55,342 nt of DNA, from contig JAJBVL010000064.1 in NCBI GenBank assembly GCA_020859845.1, forward strand, positions 1 to 55,342, read 5' to 3'. The position numbers and the translations under genes are program-made. The notes beneath the pieces were generated by a model. The model ran no database searches and was not told the origin of the DNA. It saw nothing but the letters and a program-made list of their open reading frames with translations. This stretch comes from Bacteroidales bacterium. GTDB taxonomy: Bacteria > Bacteroidota > Bacteroidia > Bacteroidales > Muribaculaceae. This document shows positions 33,255-42,197 of this stretch, piece after piece; positions within the stretch are counted from its first letter, which is position 1; each line of letters starts with the position of its first letter.

Positions 33255-33297
33255 GTTAGCCAGGGTACAGTGCTCGGCGGTTTTGCCGCCGAGTCCC
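33255..33297 (+). repeat. Repeated hairpin element, copy 1
   Basis: GTTAGCCAGGGTACAGTG followed by a perfect stem CTCGGCGG/CCGCCGAG (33273-33293) with loop TTTTG. Copy 2 is at 50433-50475: the stem and loop are identical and the 18-nt lead differs at two positions. Both copies lie downstream of a heptamer array. Probably a dispersed REP-like element and possibly a terminator. A CAA trinucleotide run (33299-33322) follows before the next gene. Confidence 0.65.
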
Positions 33298-33336
33298 CAA
33301 CAACAACAACAACAACAACAAGAATAACAACCCCCA

Positions 33337-34863
33337 ATGTCAACCCCAACCAAAAACTTCCGTCAGACCCTCTCAGGCTCCATCGGCGCCGGCATGTCGT
33401 CGGTCTTCTCGCCTGGAGGTCGTAAATACTATATCCTTGAGCACAAAGTATCCTCGCGCTACCATCGCGCAGGCGAGGAGCAAGAAATCATCGTAGACAA
33501 CATCGAGCTTGGCCGCGACTCGCGCTGCCAGGTGCGCTTCGACGAGAGTTTCTCCACCGTCTCGCGTCGCCACGCAGCCATCGTCAAGGATGGCGACATG
33601 TGGAAGCTGGTGCAGCTCTCCCAGACCAACACCACCTTCCTCAACGGTCGCCCCGTGCAAGGAGAGTGGTATCTCCAGAACGGCGATGAAATCCAGCTCT
33701 CGGTCAACGGTCCCAAGCTCGGCTTTATCATCCCCACAGGCAAAAAGGCCACCGTGGGCTCCATAGGCCTTACACGCCGTATGAGCCTCTTCCGCAAGCA
33801 GGCCCTCCTCCCCTACAAACGCGCCATCTGGGGCATGGCTGCCGTGCTCGTGGTGGCCGTGGGCGCTCTGGGCGTGTGGAACTTCTCCATGCGCAACCAG
33901 CTCAATGCCCAGAGCGAGATGCTTGCCCAGCAGATCCTCGAAGCCAAAGGCAACAAGGAGGTGATCGACTCGCTCACCATGCAACTCGGCGCCGCCAACA
34001 CCAAGATTGCCCAAAACGAAGCTACCATCCAAGAGCTCGAAAAGCGCCCACCACGCACCGTGGTTGTAGAGAAGCCCGTCAACGTAGGTGGCGGTGGAGC
34101 AGGCGAAGGGGGCCAAGCCCTCGAGGCTCTCTACCCCTATATCTACCACATCACCACCAGCGCTTACATCAACGACAAGTGTCTGCTGGCGTGGACCGGC
34201 ACCGGCTTCCTGCTTGACAATGGCCACTTCGTGACAGCCCAACATTGTGTGCATATCGACGACGTAGCCTTCGACGGCGACGACCTCGACCCCGAAAACC
34301 CCATCAACCTTGTCAACGCCTTCTATTATACAGGCCGCATCAACATGGTGATGGATGCCATATCGCCCACCGACAAGTTTTCCATCAAATACACCTACGA
34401 CAAGATGCCCTTCAGCCTTGGCCCTGTAGAGGAGCTAAGTGGCTCGTTTATGGACGACGAAGGCCAGTCGTGGGTAGTGCGCGCCCACGTTTACGCCTCG
34501 GGCCACGACTGGGCACACCTCAAGGTTGACCGTCCCGGCGGCATCCCCTACGACAGCCAATTCTCAAAGAATATGCCTGTGCAGACCCCGCTCTCCATTG
34601 TGGGCTTCCCTGCCGGTCAGGGCGAAACCCAAGGCGGACGCATCTCTCCCGTGGTGTCGACGGCAGTCACTTCGCGCTCGGGTGTAGAGGATGAAGGCTA
34701 CATCAAGACCTCCAACGACAACTCTGACCACGGCAACTCAGGCGGTCCTGTCCTGACATGGAAGGATGGCCGCTACGTGGTGGTAGGCGTCCTCTCAGGT
34801 GTCACCCCCGGCGATGCCACCAACAAGGGCCGTATAGTGCCTATCGGCAACGCGTTCAACTAA
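33337..34863 (+). CDS. FHA-TM-coiled-coil-trypsin-like serine protease
   Basis: 508 aa. The cytoplasmic FHA domain is at about 45-132 (ELGRDSRCQV, SRRHA at 76-80, TTFLNGRPV). A transmembrane helix (about 164-183) is followed by a coiled coil (184-236), a Gly-rich hinge (250-259) and a periplasmic S1/HtrA-like protease domain (265-508). The catalytic triad is visible: H303 in FVTAQHCV, D391 in HDWAHLKV and S468 in DHGNSGGPV. The protein can therefore connect phosphopeptide binding inside the cell with proteolysis outside the inner membrane. It has no PDZ domain, unlike HtrA/DegP. It is encoded just after the kinase-FHA gene, and the left arm has a caspase-like protease in the comparable neighbourhood. 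Confidence 0.92.
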   Translation: MSTPTKNFRQTLSGSIGAGMSSVFSPGGRKYYILEHKVSSRYHRAGEEQEIIVDNIELGRDSRCQVRFDESFSTVSRRHAAIVKDGDMWKLVQLSQTNTTFLNGRPVQGEWYLQNGDEIQLSVNGPKLGFIIPTGKKATVGSIGLTRRMSLFRKQALLPYKRAIWGMAAVLVVAVGALGVWNFSMRNQLNAQSEMLAQQILEAKGNKEVIDSLTMQLGAANTKIAQNEATIQELEKRPPRTVVVEKPVNVGGGGAGEGGQALEALYPYIYHITTSAYINDKCLLAWTGTGFLLDNGHFVTAQHCVHIDDVAFDGDDLDPENPINLVNAFYYTGRINMVMDAISPTDKFSIKYTYDKMPFSLGPVEELSGSFMDDEGQSWVVRAHVYASGHDWAHLKVDRPGGIPYDSQFSKNMPVQTPLSIVGFPAGQGETQGGRISPVVSTAVTSRSGVEDEGYIKTSNDNSDHGNSGGPVLTWKDGRYVVVGVLSGVTPGDATNKGRIVPIGNAFN

Positions 34864-34893
34864 TCAACGACCATTACCCCCATTCCCACCTCA

Positions 34894-35832
34894 ATGAAAA
34901 TAACACCCCACCATGGACTTAGCTTGGCCATCGCAGCGCTGGTAGGCGCTTCGGCAGCCACTATTGATGCTCAAAGCCAGCTCGTCAACAACCTCCAGGG
35001 CATGATGAGTTCGCGCCAAGAGCTGCTCGCCGATGCCGTAGAGAATGCCTACTTCCTGACGTGTCAAGACTTTCTCGTGGCCGACAAGCAGACAGGCGAG
35101 CTGTATGGCTACGAGAATGGCGACATCTTTGGTCGCGTCTACTCGATAGGCGTGAAGATCAAGGACGGATTTGTGCTCACAGCGCAGACTCAGGAGCCCT
35201 GGGATTACGATGCCAAGTATCCCAACTATAAAGACGACTTCTTTGGCGATATGGCCAGCTCCACTTGGACTGCCGTCGGGTCCTCAACCCCCTCCTACAC
35301 TTCTCTCAGCGAGGAGATCGACCTCCCGTGGGAGAAGACCGACTCGCTCATCATCCCCTACACCAACAAGAATCTCTTTGCTGGCGAAGGCCTCTCAGTC
35401 GATCTCACCCCGGGCGAAAAGAACGGCTGGATAGTGTGGGTCACCACAGCCAATATCGACGCTCTACAGACCACCCTCGACCTCTCGCTCATCCCCATCC
35501 GCAAGAGCCTTGTGGCTGGCGCGCAGCCTTCGGAGGTGGAGACCCCGATGATTGACCGCCAAGTGGTGGGTGGATTTTATATCGTGCCTGTCACCGATGG
35601 CATGGGCACTATCACCATCAAGCTCTGTGGCCTTGTAGTGCCACCATCCAACGACCGCCAGTCCTATCTTGTGGGCTGGCTCTGCCCCCTCGACGAGGCC
35701 CAGGCTGCTGCCGTTGCTCCAGCACAGGCTGCTCCGGCCGCTGAAGCCACCCCCGCCGACGCCAAGGGAGGCAACAAGAAGGATGCCCTGACGCCCGTCA
35801 AGCCAGCCAAAGGCAAAGGCAAGAAGAAATGA
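34894..35832 (+). CDS. Exported protein of unknown function with Ala/Pro/Lys-rich tail
   Basis: 312 aa with a signal peptide (HHGLSLAIAALVGASAATIDAQS). The mature part (about 30-265) is beta-rich with no family I can name (GRVYSIGVKIKDGFVLTAQ, GLSVDLTPGEKNGWIVWV, VVGGFYIVPVTDGMGTITIKL, SYLVGWLCPLDE). The last 45 residues are low complexity, APAQAAPAAEATPADAK then KPAKGKGKKK. It lies 30 nt after the FHA-trypsin gene and 30 nt before the PP2C-LysM gene. It may be a substrate or inhibitor of the periplasmic protease, a guess from neighbourhood only. Confidence 0.75.
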   Translation: MKITPHHGLSLAIAALVGASAATIDAQSQLVNNLQGMMSSRQELLADAVENAYFLTCQDFLVADKQTGELYGYENGDIFGRVYSIGVKIKDGFVLTAQTQEPWDYDAKYPNYKDDFFGDMASSTWTAVGSSTPSYTSLSEEIDLPWEKTDSLIIPYTNKNLFAGEGLSVDLTPGEKNGWIVWVTTANIDALQTTLDLSLIPIRKSLVAGAQPSEVETPMIDRQVVGGFYIVPVTDGMGTITIKLCGLVVPPSNDRQSYLVGWLCPLDEAQAAAVAPAQAAPAAEATPADAKGGNKKDALTPVKPAKGKGKKK

Positions 35833-35862
35833 CATTAACTCACCCACAAAACCATCCTATAG

Positions 35863-37485
35863 ATGAAGATAATATTTGCGGCTAAGACCGACATGGGGCT
35901 TGTGCGCACCAACAACGAAGACAACTTCCAGCTTGCCAGCGACCTCACCCAGCCCCGTATGATGTGGGTCAACAACCAAGTGGTTGACCTCGGAGCCAAC
36001 GGCGCTCTGCTCGTAGTGGCCGATGGCATGGGCGGCATGAACGCCGGCGAGGTGGCCTCCGAGATTGCTGTCACCACCATGCGCCAATGGTTTGCGCCCG
36101 AGCGCTTGACTGCCGAGGTGAAGCGCACGCGCTTCTCCATTGAGAAGTTTATGAACGAGGCCATCGTCCAAGCCGATGCCAATATCAAGCGCGAGGCGCA
36201 GGTCCATCCCGAGTCGAAAGGCATGGGCACCACCATCGTCGTGGCGTGGATCCTCGAGGGCAAACTCTACATCTCGTGGTGTGGCGACTCGAGGGCCTAC
36301 ATCTACAATCCCGCTGCCGGACTCCATCAGATTACCAAGGACCACAGCTACGTGCAGTCGCTCGTCGACAAGGGGTCGATCACCCGCGAGGATGCCTTCG
36401 ACTTCCCCGATAGCAACATCATCACACGCTCGCTCTGCGACGGCGGTCCTAAGGCCAAGCCCGAATGTCTCTTCCAGCCCTACGACCTCTGCAACGGCGA
36501 CATCGTGCTGCTCTGCACCGACGGATTGTCGGGCATGATACGCGACCACGAGATGGAGAGCATCATCGCTGCCAACCATACCGACATGGCGCTGCTCGTT
36601 GACCAGCTCATCCAAGCCGCTTGCGCCGCCGAGGGCTCCGACAATATCACCATCGCCCTGGCCCTCGTGGTGGATGGCGGTGGGGTGTCAAATCCCCAGA
36701 TGTTCAACGCCACCGAGCTATGGCTTAGCGGCACCAAGCGCCAAGATGCCCTCGCCAGCCAGACACCGCAGAAGGGAGGCATGACCTCCACGGTGATAAA
36801 TGGGGGCAATGGCCCATTGCCTGGCCCCGACAACGGCGACGGTGGCGGCAAGAAGCCAGGGTGGGTGACGCCACTGATATGTCTGCTTTGCGCCGTCATC
36901 ATCGTGCTGGTGGCGTGGATAGTCTATCCCCTTATCTTCGGCGACAAGACCGGCGAGGAGGAGGAGAAGGACCAAGAGCAGCAAGAGATGGTCGACACTC
37001 CAGAGACCACCACTCAGCCTGAAGGCGACAACACATTCACCGACACTCCCCCCGCCGAACCCGCTGAAGGCTCCACAGCCAAAGCCATCCGCGACGCCGC
37101 TCAAGGCTCTGCTGGAATAGTTCCCTCGGGAGCCGCTCCCGCTGCCAACACTCAGGAGGAGGGCACTAACAAGGTGCCTCAAGGTCTGGTGAAGACTGGC
37201 AAGAAAGTAGGGGCCGACGCCACCGATGCAGAAAAGGAAGCTCAGGAAAGCCCAGAGCAAGACAAGGACTCCCAGACCACTGTCAGCTCCGAGGAAGACA
37301 AGACCGCTACCGACCAAGCCAAGGAAGAGCCAGCCAAGGATCCAAAGAAGCATTTGGTAAAGAAGGGAGAAACCCTCTACTCTATTGCTCAAAAATACAA
37401 CATCACAGTAGACGCGATAAAGAAGGCCAATCCAAACATCGACCCTGATCATCTACAGGAAAATCAAGTACTCAATTTACCTTAA
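35863..37485 (+). CDS. Membrane PP2C phosphatase with periplasmic LysM domain
   Basis: 540 aa. PP2C domain about 1-270: RTNNEDNF, VVADGMGGMNAGEVASE, GMGTTIVVAW, WCGDSRAYIY, DHSYVQ, LCTDGLSGMI and the final metal motif EGSDNITIAL. A Gly/Pro linker, a transmembrane helix (about 333-358, WVTPLICLLCAVIIVLVAWIVYPLIF) and a long acidic disordered stretch follow. The last 48 residues are a LysM domain (HLVKKGETLYSIAQKYNITV...IKKANPNI...LQENQVLNLP). LysM binds peptidoglycan or N-acetylglucosamine polymers, so phosphatase activity may be tied to cell-wall state. This reverses the better-known design in which a kinase carries wall-binding PASTA domains. It lies 29 nt upstream of an FHA gene and is the only phosphatase of the right arm. 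Confidence 0.93.
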   Translation: MKIIFAAKTDMGLVRTNNEDNFQLASDLTQPRMMWVNNQVVDLGANGALLVVADGMGGMNAGEVASEIAVTTMRQWFAPERLTAEVKRTRFSIEKFMNEAIVQADANIKREAQVHPESKGMGTTIVVAWILEGKLYISWCGDSRAYIYNPAAGLHQITKDHSYVQSLVDKGSITREDAFDFPDSNIITRSLCDGGPKAKPECLFQPYDLCNGDIVLLCTDGLSGMIRDHEMESIIAANHTDMALLVDQLIQAACAAEGSDNITIALALVVDGGGVSNPQMFNATELWLSGTKRQDALASQTPQKGGMTSTVINGGNGPLPGPDNGDGGGKKPGWVTPLICLLCAVIIVLVAWIVYPLIFGDKTGEEEEKDQEQQEMVDTPETTTQPEGDNTFTDTPPAEPAEGSTAKAIRDAAQGSAGIVPSGAAPAANTQEEGTNKVPQGLVKTGKKVGADATDAEKEAQESPEQDKDSQTTVSSEEDKTATDQAKEEPAKDPKKHLVKKGETLYSIAQKYNITVDAIKKANPNIDPDHLQENQVLNLP

Positions 37486-37514
37486 CCTCTCACATTCCCC
37501 CTCTCTCTAAGCTT

Positions 37515-38435
37515 ATGGCTACCAATCTTATCACAATAGGACGCGCCACCGACTCTCTGATTTGCGTCCCCGACAGTAAAGAGTTTGAGACTGTCAGCAA
37601 CAACCACGCCACCCTCTCGCTCGTAGGCGACAAGATGCTCTACCGCGACCACAGCACCAATGGCACCATCATCAACGGCCAGAAAATCCACAATCGCGAA
37701 GTGGAGGTGCATCCCGGCGACCACGTAATCCTCGCCGCCGTCTACCCTCTGGAGTGGAACGACGTAAGACAACACTTCGGCACGATGCCCCATCGCCCAA
37801 CGGTGGAGCGCAACATCCGCGCCGATGTGCAGCAAGGACCCGTAGTGCCTCCCGTAGCTCCTAATCCCCACATAGGAGGTCGCAAGACCGAGAACTTTGC
37901 CAACCGCGCCGCCATGAATGGTCCTCAACCCCAATCGGCAGCCAACTCCAATACAGGAGGCAGCCACAGCCGCGCCACCGAGAACTTCAACCGCATGGAT
38001 ATCCAAGGAGGCGGGGCTGCTGCCATCTCTTACCCTGGGTCCAACCAGCAAGCTCAACGCCCATACACCCCCCCACAAAACGCCGCCGGCCAGGCCAACC
38101 AATGGACCCAGGCCGAGATTGACAGGAAACTCGACGGATGGTGTTGGGGAGCCTTCTTCTGCAACTGGATATGGGGCGTATGCCACAAGGTATACTGGCC
38201 TCTGGTGCTTATCCTCCTCAGCTGCATCCCCTATGTGGGCATCGTGGCTTGGCTCGTGATAAGCGTCATGCTTGGCTTGAAGGGCAATCGGCTGGCCTGG
38301 GACGCCTCGGGGCGCTCCGACTTTGACGCCTTTGTCAAGAGTCAACGCAAATGGACCATCGCTGGCGCCATCTACTTCGTGGTGTGCATCGGCCTCATGG
38401 GTTGGTCAATGAAAATCTTCCTCGACTACCTCTAA
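37515..38435 (+). CDS. FHA protein with C-terminal DUF2628-like membrane region
   Basis: 306 aa. FHA domain about 1-85: ITIGRATDSLICV, SNNHATLSL (SR..H replaced by SNNH), RDHSTNGTIINGQ and HPGDHVILAAV. A Pro/Asn/Gln-rich linker (90-195) follows. The C-terminus (about 196-306) has the pattern LDGWCWGAFFCNWIWGVCHK, a span WPLVLILLSCIPYVGIVAWLVISVMLGLKGNRLAW and a final span AGAIYFVVCIGLMGWSMKIF, which resembles small DUF2628-type membrane domains. The FHA core has the GR and N residues, so phosphopeptide binding is likely. It would recruit phosphorylated proteins to the inner membrane. It is followed 11 nt later by the first large kinase gene. Confidence 0.85.
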   Translation: MATNLITIGRATDSLICVPDSKEFETVSNNHATLSLVGDKMLYRDHSTNGTIINGQKIHNREVEVHPGDHVILAAVYPLEWNDVRQHFGTMPHRPTVERNIRADVQQGPVVPPVAPNPHIGGRKTENFANRAAMNGPQPQSAANSNTGGSHSRATENFNRMDIQGGGAAAISYPGSNQQAQRPYTPPQNAAGQANQWTQAEIDRKLDGWCWGAFFCNWIWGVCHKVYWPLVLILLSCIPYVGIVAWLVISVMLGLKGNRLAWDASGRSDFDAFVKSQRKWTIAGAIYFVVCIGLMGWSMKIFLDYL

Positions 38436-38446
38436 TACCAAGCATT

Positions 38447-41400
38447 ATGACTCTCAACCCCGGCACTCTCTTCAACGGCCGCTACCTCCTGCGCAAGCGC
38501 CTCGGCGCTGGCGCCTATGGCGAGGTGTGGCTTGCCACCGACACCAAGGCCGACAATCTCGTGGTGGCTATCAAGATCCTGAGCCAAGGCGACGCCCTCG
38601 ACACGCAAGGCATTCAGGACTTCCAGCGCGAGTTTACCCAGGTGTTCAACCTCAAGCACTCCAACCTCCTCACCCCCTCGGGCTACGATATCGCCGACGG
38701 GGTGCCATTTCTCGTGATGCAATATTGCGAGAACGGCTCCTGTAGCTCCATGACTAAGCTCATGGAGGAGGCAGACGTCATCAAGTTTATCCACGATGTA
38801 GCAGCCGGCTTGGAGTATCTCCACGACCACAACATTGTCCACCAAGACATCAAGCCCGACAATATCCTCGTTGACGACAATCTCAACTTCATGGTGACCG
38901 ACTTTGGCATCAGTGTGCGCGAGGAGAACATCGGCTCAACGGGTGGTTTTGGAGGTACGCGTGCCTATATGGGTCCGGAGCGCTTTGACCATCAGACACT
39001 ACCAGCCAGCGATATATGGGCTCTTGGCGCCACCATCACCGAGTTGCTGACGGGCGACGCGCCCTATGGCGACCACGGAGGCCTTCTCCAAGCCCAAGGC
39101 GAGCCACTCCCCGAGTTGCCGGCCAATCTGCAGCCCGAGGTGCGCGGGATGATACTCGACATGCTCAACGCTGACCCTGCCAAGCGCCCCACGGCCCACG
39201 AGCTGCGCCAGAAGACCGAGCTGTATCAGGAGACCGGCAAGTGGAAGCGCGAGTCGCGCAAGCCAGTGTATATCACCCTCGCTGCCGTGATTGGCGCCCT
39301 CATCATCGGCGCTGCCATCTGGATCTGGGACTACAACCGCACCAAGGTGAAGTATTACAAGGACATCACCGAGGTCTACGGTGTGCCGCAGGGTATTGGT
39401 CGCCTCTCAGCGAGCGAGCAGCGCCACCGCGACCGCACGTATCGCCTAGAATACTCCAAGGGCAAACTCCGCTCCATGAAGCTTGTCAACTCGAAGGGCA
39501 ACGTCGACGCCTCGCATATCCAGAATAGCAAAGTGGCCGAAACGCGCTATTACTACACCGACAAAGGCGACCTTGACTATAAGGCTCTCTACAATCGCGC
39601 AGGCCACCTGATGTATAAGGAAGACTACGACGACGCCCTCAAGACCGCCACCATACGTCAGGCCGACGAGTTTAGCACCGAGATGTGTCTGCCCCTCGAT
39701 GAGAACAACAATCTCGGGGCAGCCCAGCAGCGTTCGCTCATCTCGCGCTATCTGATGACCTACGACGATAACGGCTATCTCGTAGAGAAACGCTTTGCGG
39801 GTATCAGCAACACTCCCGCTTGCGACGGAGAAAATATCTATGGCTATCGCTACAGCTACGACGACCATGGCAATATGGTGGAGCAGGTGTTCTTGGGCGC
39901 CGACTATCAGCCCACCACCACCAAGCCTGGCTTTTCATCAATCCGCATAGTGTATGACGACGCCGACAATCGTGTGGAGCAGACCTACTACAACCTCGAT
40001 GGCTCGCGTGGTGCCGACGAGAACAATGTGTCGCGCATGGCCATCACCTACGACGACTATGGCAACATCCTCACCGAGACCTACTTCAACGTCAACGACG
40101 AACCCACTATAAGCCACGCTCACGGCGCTCATGGCATCATCCTCAGCTACAATTCAGATGGTATGACCGAACGACTGGGCTTCATCGACGAGAATGGCAA
40201 CCCCACAGTGGCCAACGTGGGTATTTCGGCCCAGACCTATGAATATGACGATAACGGCTATCTCACGCGCCAGACCTATGTAGACGAGACTGGCAAACCT
40301 ATGACCGCCGTATGGGAGGGCAATGTTCCTATGGCCTATATCGTATGGGAAAACGACGATCTTGGCCAGCAGGTGTCGCAAGCCATGTATGATGCTCTCG
40401 ATCAGCCCGTGGCAACCCAGGGTTACGATGTGATGAAGACCGAGTACAACGACCGTGGCCTCCCCACCGACATGTATTATTTTGATGCCGATGGCAGCAA
40501 AGCTCTCTCAGGAGGCACCGTCCATCATGTGCATCGCGAATATGATGAGTTTGACAACCCCACCCTGACAGCCTTCTTCGACGCCGACGAAAAGCCAGCG
40601 TCGCCCAACGGCATAGCCTCCTCAGTGAAGCACGAATACAACCGCCAAGGCGCCCTCATCAAGGAGACCTACTACGACCTTGAGGGCAATCCTCTGAAGG
40701 GTCCCAACTTCTCGGCCTCGATGAGCTACGAATACGACGAGATAGGCAACCTCAAGAAGCAGACCTACCTCAACGAGAATGGCGAGCCGATGATGATCAA
40801 CGGCTTCTCGGCGCAGGTGCATGAATACGACCCCAAGACCAATCTTGAGATAACCATGACGGCAGTCGACGACAAAGGCAATCCTATCAATAGCCGCCAC
40901 ACCGCCTATGACGCCCATGGCAACGTAGTGAAACTCTACTTTACCGACAAGAACGGCCGTATGGCGCCCAACACCGTGGTTGACAATACCGTCTACGACG
41001 CCAACAACCGTGCTGTAGAAATCTACGCCACCGACCTCTCAGGCAAGCGCATCAACCTCCCCCATCGCTCCTATAGCAGCGTGAAGAAAGCCTACGACAA
41101 GGCCGGCAACAATGTGGAGCAGACCGTATGGGGCGCGGATGGCAAGGCAGCCGTGGATGAAAACGGTTTTCATCGCCTCGTGCAGGAATATGACTCGCGA
41201 GGCAACGTGGTGCGTCAGCTCAACTACGACACGTCGGGCCAGCTCATCGCTCCCTCCAAGTCGGTGGCCGACGTGCGCGTAAGCTACGACCAGTGGAACA
41301 ACAAGGTGGAAGAGCGCCACTACAACGACAAGGGGGAGCCGATGCTTGCCCCCGACGGCACTTTCACCTCGCGCTACGCCTATGATAAGCGCAATCGCCC

Positions 41401-42133
41401 ATTCAAGGAAGAGTATTTTGACACCGACATGAAGCCTGTGGCCAAGAAGCCTGCCGGCTATTCATCGCTGGAACGCACCTACGACGACCGTGGCCTGCAG
41501 ACCGAAGTGAAATTCTATACCCCCTCGGGCCTTGCCTGCCGATGGGTGCCCACCTACACTCCCAACGGCTTCCTGACCGAGGAGCACTTTGAGGACAGCA
41601 ACGGCAAGCTCACCAGCGGCCTCGCCACCACTTTCTCCAAGATAGTCTACACCTACAGCGACGATGGTGGATCGGTGACCGACATAGCAATCTACGATGC
41701 ACGCGGCCAGCGCCTCCCCAACAAAGTCAACAAGGCTCTTGGTCCACAGCGCGAGAGCATGCTGCTCGACTTCAATGGTGCCAAGGGAAGCTCGTCGGAG
41801 CAGCAACAGGCCAACCCCACAGCTTCAGCCGCCAGCTCATCGTTTGGCGACTGGCGCGACGCCATCCAGCAGATGGCCGACGCTTGTCCCGCCACCCAGG
41901 GCGATGGTTGCACCATGACCAAGGTGACATTCACCTCCTCGTCGGTCGACATCTTCATGAAGTTTGACCAGCTGAGCATCTATGAGATGGACGAAGCCAC
42001 CAAGGACAATATCCGCACTACGCTCGTCGAGCAGTTTAAGCCCCAGATACGAGGAATGCTCCCCATCCCCTCCTCCGTAAGGCTCACCATCCATATCCTC
42101 GACAAGGGCGGACGCCAGCTCTTCACCTTCTAA
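38447..42133 (+). CDS. Giant membrane Ser/Thr kinase with periplasmic YD/RHS-like repeats (paralog 1)
   Basis: 1228 aa from ATG 38447; the open frame upstream overlaps the FHA gene and is not homologous to the paralog. Kinase domain about 10-265: GAGAYGEVWLA, K43, VHQDIKPDN with D134 (HQD, not HRD), DFG 152-154, GPERF. One transmembrane helix lies at about 274-294. Outside the membrane a conserved collar follows (YYKDITEVYGVPQGIGRLSASEQ). About 800 residues of YD/RHS-like repeats follow, each near 20-45 residues with YDDxGNxxxQTYxD (YDDHGNMVEQVF, YDDYGNILTETYF, YDEIGNLKKQTYL). The C-terminal 85 residues (WRDAIQQMADACP...) form a separate domain shared with paralog 43635-47315. A very large repeat ectodomain suggests glycan or protein binding. 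Followed by a small exported partner gene. Confidence 0.92.
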   Translation: MTLNPGTLFNGRYLLRKRLGAGAYGEVWLATDTKADNLVVAIKILSQGDALDTQGIQDFQREFTQVFNLKHSNLLTPSGYDIADGVPFLVMQYCENGSCSSMTKLMEEADVIKFIHDVAAGLEYLHDHNIVHQDIKPDNILVDDNLNFMVTDFGISVREENIGSTGGFGGTRAYMGPERFDHQTLPASDIWALGATITELLTGDAPYGDHGGLLQAQGEPLPELPANLQPEVRGMILDMLNADPAKRPTAHELRQKTELYQETGKWKRESRKPVYITLAAVIGALIIGAAIWIWDYNRTKVKYYKDITEVYGVPQGIGRLSASEQRHRDRTYRLEYSKGKLRSMKLVNSKGNVDASHIQNSKVAETRYYYTDKGDLDYKALYNRAGHLMYKEDYDDALKTATIRQADEFSTEMCLPLDENNNLGAAQQRSLISRYLMTYDDNGYLVEKRFAGISNTPACDGENIYGYRYSYDDHGNMVEQVFLGADYQPTTTKPGFSSIRIVYDDADNRVEQTYYNLDGSRGADENNVSRMAITYDDYGNILTETYFNVNDEPTISHAHGAHGIILSYNSDGMTERLGFIDENGNPTVANVGISAQTYEYDDNGYLTRQTYVDETGKPMTAVWEGNVPMAYIVWENDDLGQQVSQAMYDALDQPVATQGYDVMKTEYNDRGLPTDMYYFDADGSKALSGGTVHHVHREYDEFDNPTLTAFFDADEKPASPNGIASSVKHEYNRQGALIKETYYDLEGNPLKGPNFSASMSYEYDEIGNLKKQTYLNENGEPMMINGFSAQVHEYDPKTNLEITMTAVDDKGNPINSRHTAYDAHGNVVKLYFTDKNGRMAPNTVVDNTVYDANNRAVEIYATDLSGKRINLPHRSYSSVKKAYDKAGNNVEQTVWGADGKAAVDENGFHRLVQEYDSRGNVVRQLNYDTSGQLIAPSKSVADVRVSYDQWNNKVEERHYNDKGEPMLAPDGTFTSRYAYDKRNRPFKEEYFDTDMKPVAKKPAGYSSLERTYDDRGLQTEVKFYTPSGLACRWVPTYTPNGFLTEEHFEDSNGKLTSGLATTFSKIVYTYSDDGGSVTDIAIYDARGQRLPNKVNKALGPQRESMLLDFNGAKGSSSEQQQANPTASAASSSFGDWRDAIQQMADACPATQGDGCTMTKVTFTSSSVDIFMKFDQLSIYEMDEATKDNIRTTLVEQFKPQIRGMLPIPSSVRLTIHILDKGGRQLFTF

Positions 42134-42155
42134 TCCCCCCTTTTTTTCTTACCCT

Positions 42156-42179
42156 TTTTTAGCTTTTACCCTTTTAATC
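42156..42179 (+). repeat. 24-nt spacer repeat, copy 1
   Basis: TTTTTAGCTTTTACCC followed by TTTTAATC lies between the kinase gene and its exported partner gene. An identical copy is at 47329-47352, after the second kinase gene, in the same relative place. It supports duplication of the whole kinase-partner unit. Confidence 0.75.
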
Positions 42180-42197
42180 ACTAACCCCAATCACAAT

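Noticed and set aside
11113-34863. NTP-dependent conflict system with caspase/trypsin effectors
   Set aside because: The proteases fit in type, but there is no MoxR, vWA, STAND NTPase or other core gene, and the proteases here are exported. Left open only as distant analogy.
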